Positions 5,317 to 6,364 of a stretch of DNA of 6,364 nucleotides are shown in pieces. The notes under the pieces were generated by a model. That model saw nothing but the letters and a program-made list of their open reading frames with translations, made no database searches and was not told where the DNA came from. The stretch covers positions 1 through 6,364 of the forward strand of contig CAMAYA010000073.1 of assembly GCA_945862275.1 (NCBI GenBank), in the 5' to 3' direction. Position 1 is the stretch's first letter; the number at the start of each line of letters is the position of its first letter. The position numbers and the translations under genes were made by a program. This stretch comes from Legionella genomosp. 1. GTDB taxonomy: Bacteria > Pseudomonadota > Gammaproteobacteria > Legionellales > Legionellaceae.

Positions 5317-5937
5317 ATGGCTATTGTTGCAAAGCGCACCATTATGTCGTTGTATTCGGACCATAATGATGTGTACAGTCATCAAGTTCGAATCGTATTG
5401 GCTGAAAAAGGCGTGAATGTCGAGATTATGTCCGTTAAAAGCACTCAAATCCCGGATGATCTGTTGGCTATCAATCCCTACGGCACAGTCCCTACACTGA
5501 TTGACCGTGATTTAGTGCTATATGAAGCACGAATCATCATGGAATATCTGGACGAGCGATTCCCTCATCCGCCGCTATTGCCCGTATATCCTGTAGCGCG
5601 TGCTGAAACACGAAAAATGATTCACCGCATTGAGCACGATTGGTATTGTTTGATGCAACGCATTCAGGCAGGTGAAAATACCGCCGAGGCACGCCAATTG
5701 TTGCTGGAAAGCCTTACGGGTCTTGAGCCTGTTTTTGCGGACAAATTGTATTTCTTAAGCGATGAGTTTTCCTTGTTGGATTGTTCTTTGGCTCCCTTAT
5801 TGTGGCGCTTGCCTTGTTTGGGGGTTGATATTCCGATGGACGCGACAGGATTGCATGCTTACATGCAACGTTTATTTAAACGCGAATCATTCCAGTTAAG
5901 TTTAACAGACGCTGAGAGGCAGCTAAGGGCAGCATAA
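5317..5937 (+). CDS. sspA: Stringent starvation protein A
   Basis: SspA is a glutathione-transferase-fold protein that binds RNA polymerase and acts as a transcription regulator in stress, acid tolerance and virulence in gammaproteobacteria. The 206-residue product matches E. coli SspA across its length: YSHQVRIVLAEKGV (20-33), NPYGTVPTLIDRDL (53-66), ARIIMEYLDERFPHPPL (71-87), PVYPVAR (89-95), RIEHDWY, FLSDEFSLLDCSLAPLLWRLPCLG and a C-terminal SLTDAERQLR. The surface-pocket residues Pro83-His84-Pro85, equivalent to the PHP motif needed for E. coli SspA activity, are present. After the strand-turn residue Glu70 it has Ala71 where GSTs and E. coli SspA have Ser, consistent with a protein that does not use glutathione. 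The start is fixed by the AGGAG site. sspB follows after 2 nt. Confidence 0.97.
   Translation: MAIVAKRTIMSLYSDHNDVYSHQVRIVLAEKGVNVEIMSVKSTQIPDDLLAINPYGTVPTLIDRDLVLYEARIIMEYLDERFPHPPLLPVYPVARAETRKMIHRIEHDWYCLMQRIQAGENTAEARQLLLESLTGLEPVFADKLYFLSDEFSLLDCSLAPLLWRLPCLGVDIPMDATGLHAYMQRLFKRESFQLSLTDAERQLRAA
5925..5929 (+). promoter_or_regulatory. Ribosome binding site of sspB
   Basis: AAGGG, inside the final codons of sspA, is 10 nt before ATG 5940 and 16 nt before the alternative in-frame ATG 5946, which favours 5940. Confidence 0.5.
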
Positions 5938-5939
5938 TC

Positions 5940-6364
5940 ATGGCCATGACTTCAAATAAGCCTTATTTTATCCGCGCGATCTATGATTGGGTTGTGGACA
6001 ATGATTTAACGCCGTATCTGTTAGTGAATGCGGAGCATCCAGACGTTGAGGTGCCTCAGGAGCACGTCAATGATGGACGCATTGTCTTAAATATATCACC
6101 CACAGCGTGCCGTGGATTGCACTTGGAAAACGACAGAATCGTGTTCACGGCTCGATTTTCAGGGCAGGTCACCCAAATTTTTGTAAATCCAGCTGCGGTC
6201 TTGGCTATTTATGCAAAAGAAAATGGGCGCGGTATGGAGTTTGGTGAAGAATATGACACCATTCCTACGTTGCCACCCAAATCGGGAACGCAAACGAAAG
6301 TGCATAAAAAACCGGCGCTTACGCTGGTGAAGCCTGATAAAAAAAACGATGACCCATCCGATTG
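5940..6364 (+). CDS. sspB: ClpXP protease specificity-enhancing factor SspB (3' end cut)
   Basis: SspB tethers ssrA-tagged, ribosome-rescued proteins to the ClpXP protease. The 141 visible residues include the substrate-binding core: PYFIRAIYDWVVDNDLTPY (8-26), VEVPQEHVNDGRIVLNISP (36-54), LENDRIVFTARFSGQ (62-76) and NPAAVLAIYAKENG (83-96), closely matching the E. coli core domain. The core is followed by a short hydrophilic linker of roughly 20 residues (about 104-123), much shorter than in E. coli. Next comes KKPALTLVK (123-131), which resembles the ClpX-binding XB peptide that ends E. coli SspB (RPALRVVK). Here at least ten more residues (PDKKNDDPSD) follow. The window ends with an incomplete codon 'TG', so the next codon could be TGA stop or coding. 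The ATG at 5946 is an alternative start. It lies 2 nt after sspA, so the two are co-transcribed. Confidence 0.95.
   Translation, partial: MAMTSNKPYFIRAIYDWVVDNDLTPYLLVNAEHPDVEVPQEHVNDGRIVLNISPTACRGLHLENDRIVFTARFSGQVTQIFVNPAAVLAIYAKENGRGMEFGEEYDTIPTLPPKSGTQTKVHKKPALTLVKPDKKNDDPSD

Noticed and set aside
4923..5342. 139-codon minus-strand reading frame
   Set aside because: It is antisense to petC and the sspA promoter region, with no recognisable motif; the plus-strand genes explain the sequence.
1..6364. CRISPR arrays, tRNA/rRNA genes, insertion sequences, integrases or riboswitches
   Set aside because: No regularly spaced repeats, transposase or integrase motifs, or tRNA-like folds were seen; nearly all sequence is accounted for by protein genes.

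Overview
The window comes from a gammaproteobacterial chromosome and is mostly housekeeping. The SspA, SspB, FtsB, phosphatidylserine decarboxylase and cytochrome bc1 proteins all resemble gammaproteobacterial versions by eye. Cytochrome b has the wider helix-D haem spacing and a non-Glu 'PEWY' motif, both of which I recall from beta/gammaproteobacteria. The petABC-sspAB order and moderate GC would fit a Legionella/Coxiella-like lineage, but that placement is an impression, not a demonstrated assignment.

Layout: (1) 1-369, minus strand: N-terminal part of a Rossmann-fold/DUF2520 protein, divergent from psd. (2) 370-447: divergent intergenic region with an extended -10 promoter candidate and a 7-codon leader ORF whose stop abuts the psd start. 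(3) 448-1323: psd. (4) 1313-1355: a perfect 21-bp-arm palindrome overlapping the psd stop codon, with a sigma70-like promoter built on its right half. (5) 1391-2581: AAA+ ATPase/DUF4143 protein, the only accessory-looking gene. (6) 2628-5221: ftsB-petA-petB-petC, tightly packed with overlaps or a 2-nt gap. (7) 5222-5316: inverted repeat and extended -10 promoter. (8) 5317-5937 sspA and 5940-6364 sspB, the latter cut by the window edge.

How the genes work together: PetA, PetB and PetC are the three catalytic subunits of ubiquinol:cytochrome c oxidoreductase (Rieske protein, cytochrome b, cytochrome c1). FtsB is a divisome protein that appears to be co-transcribed with them. SspA is an RNA polymerase-associated regulator and SspB is the ClpXP adaptor for ssrA-tagged proteins; they form the usual pair. 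Psd makes phosphatidylethanolamine. The ATPase has no evident functional link to its neighbours and looks like a single-gene insertion carrying its own promoter.

I do not see a clear new multi-gene system. The points most worth a second look are the long palindrome/promoter next to the ATPase gene, the unusually short cytochrome c1, the SspB tail with an internal ClpX-binding-like motif, and the Qo-site and Rieske-cluster substitutions.
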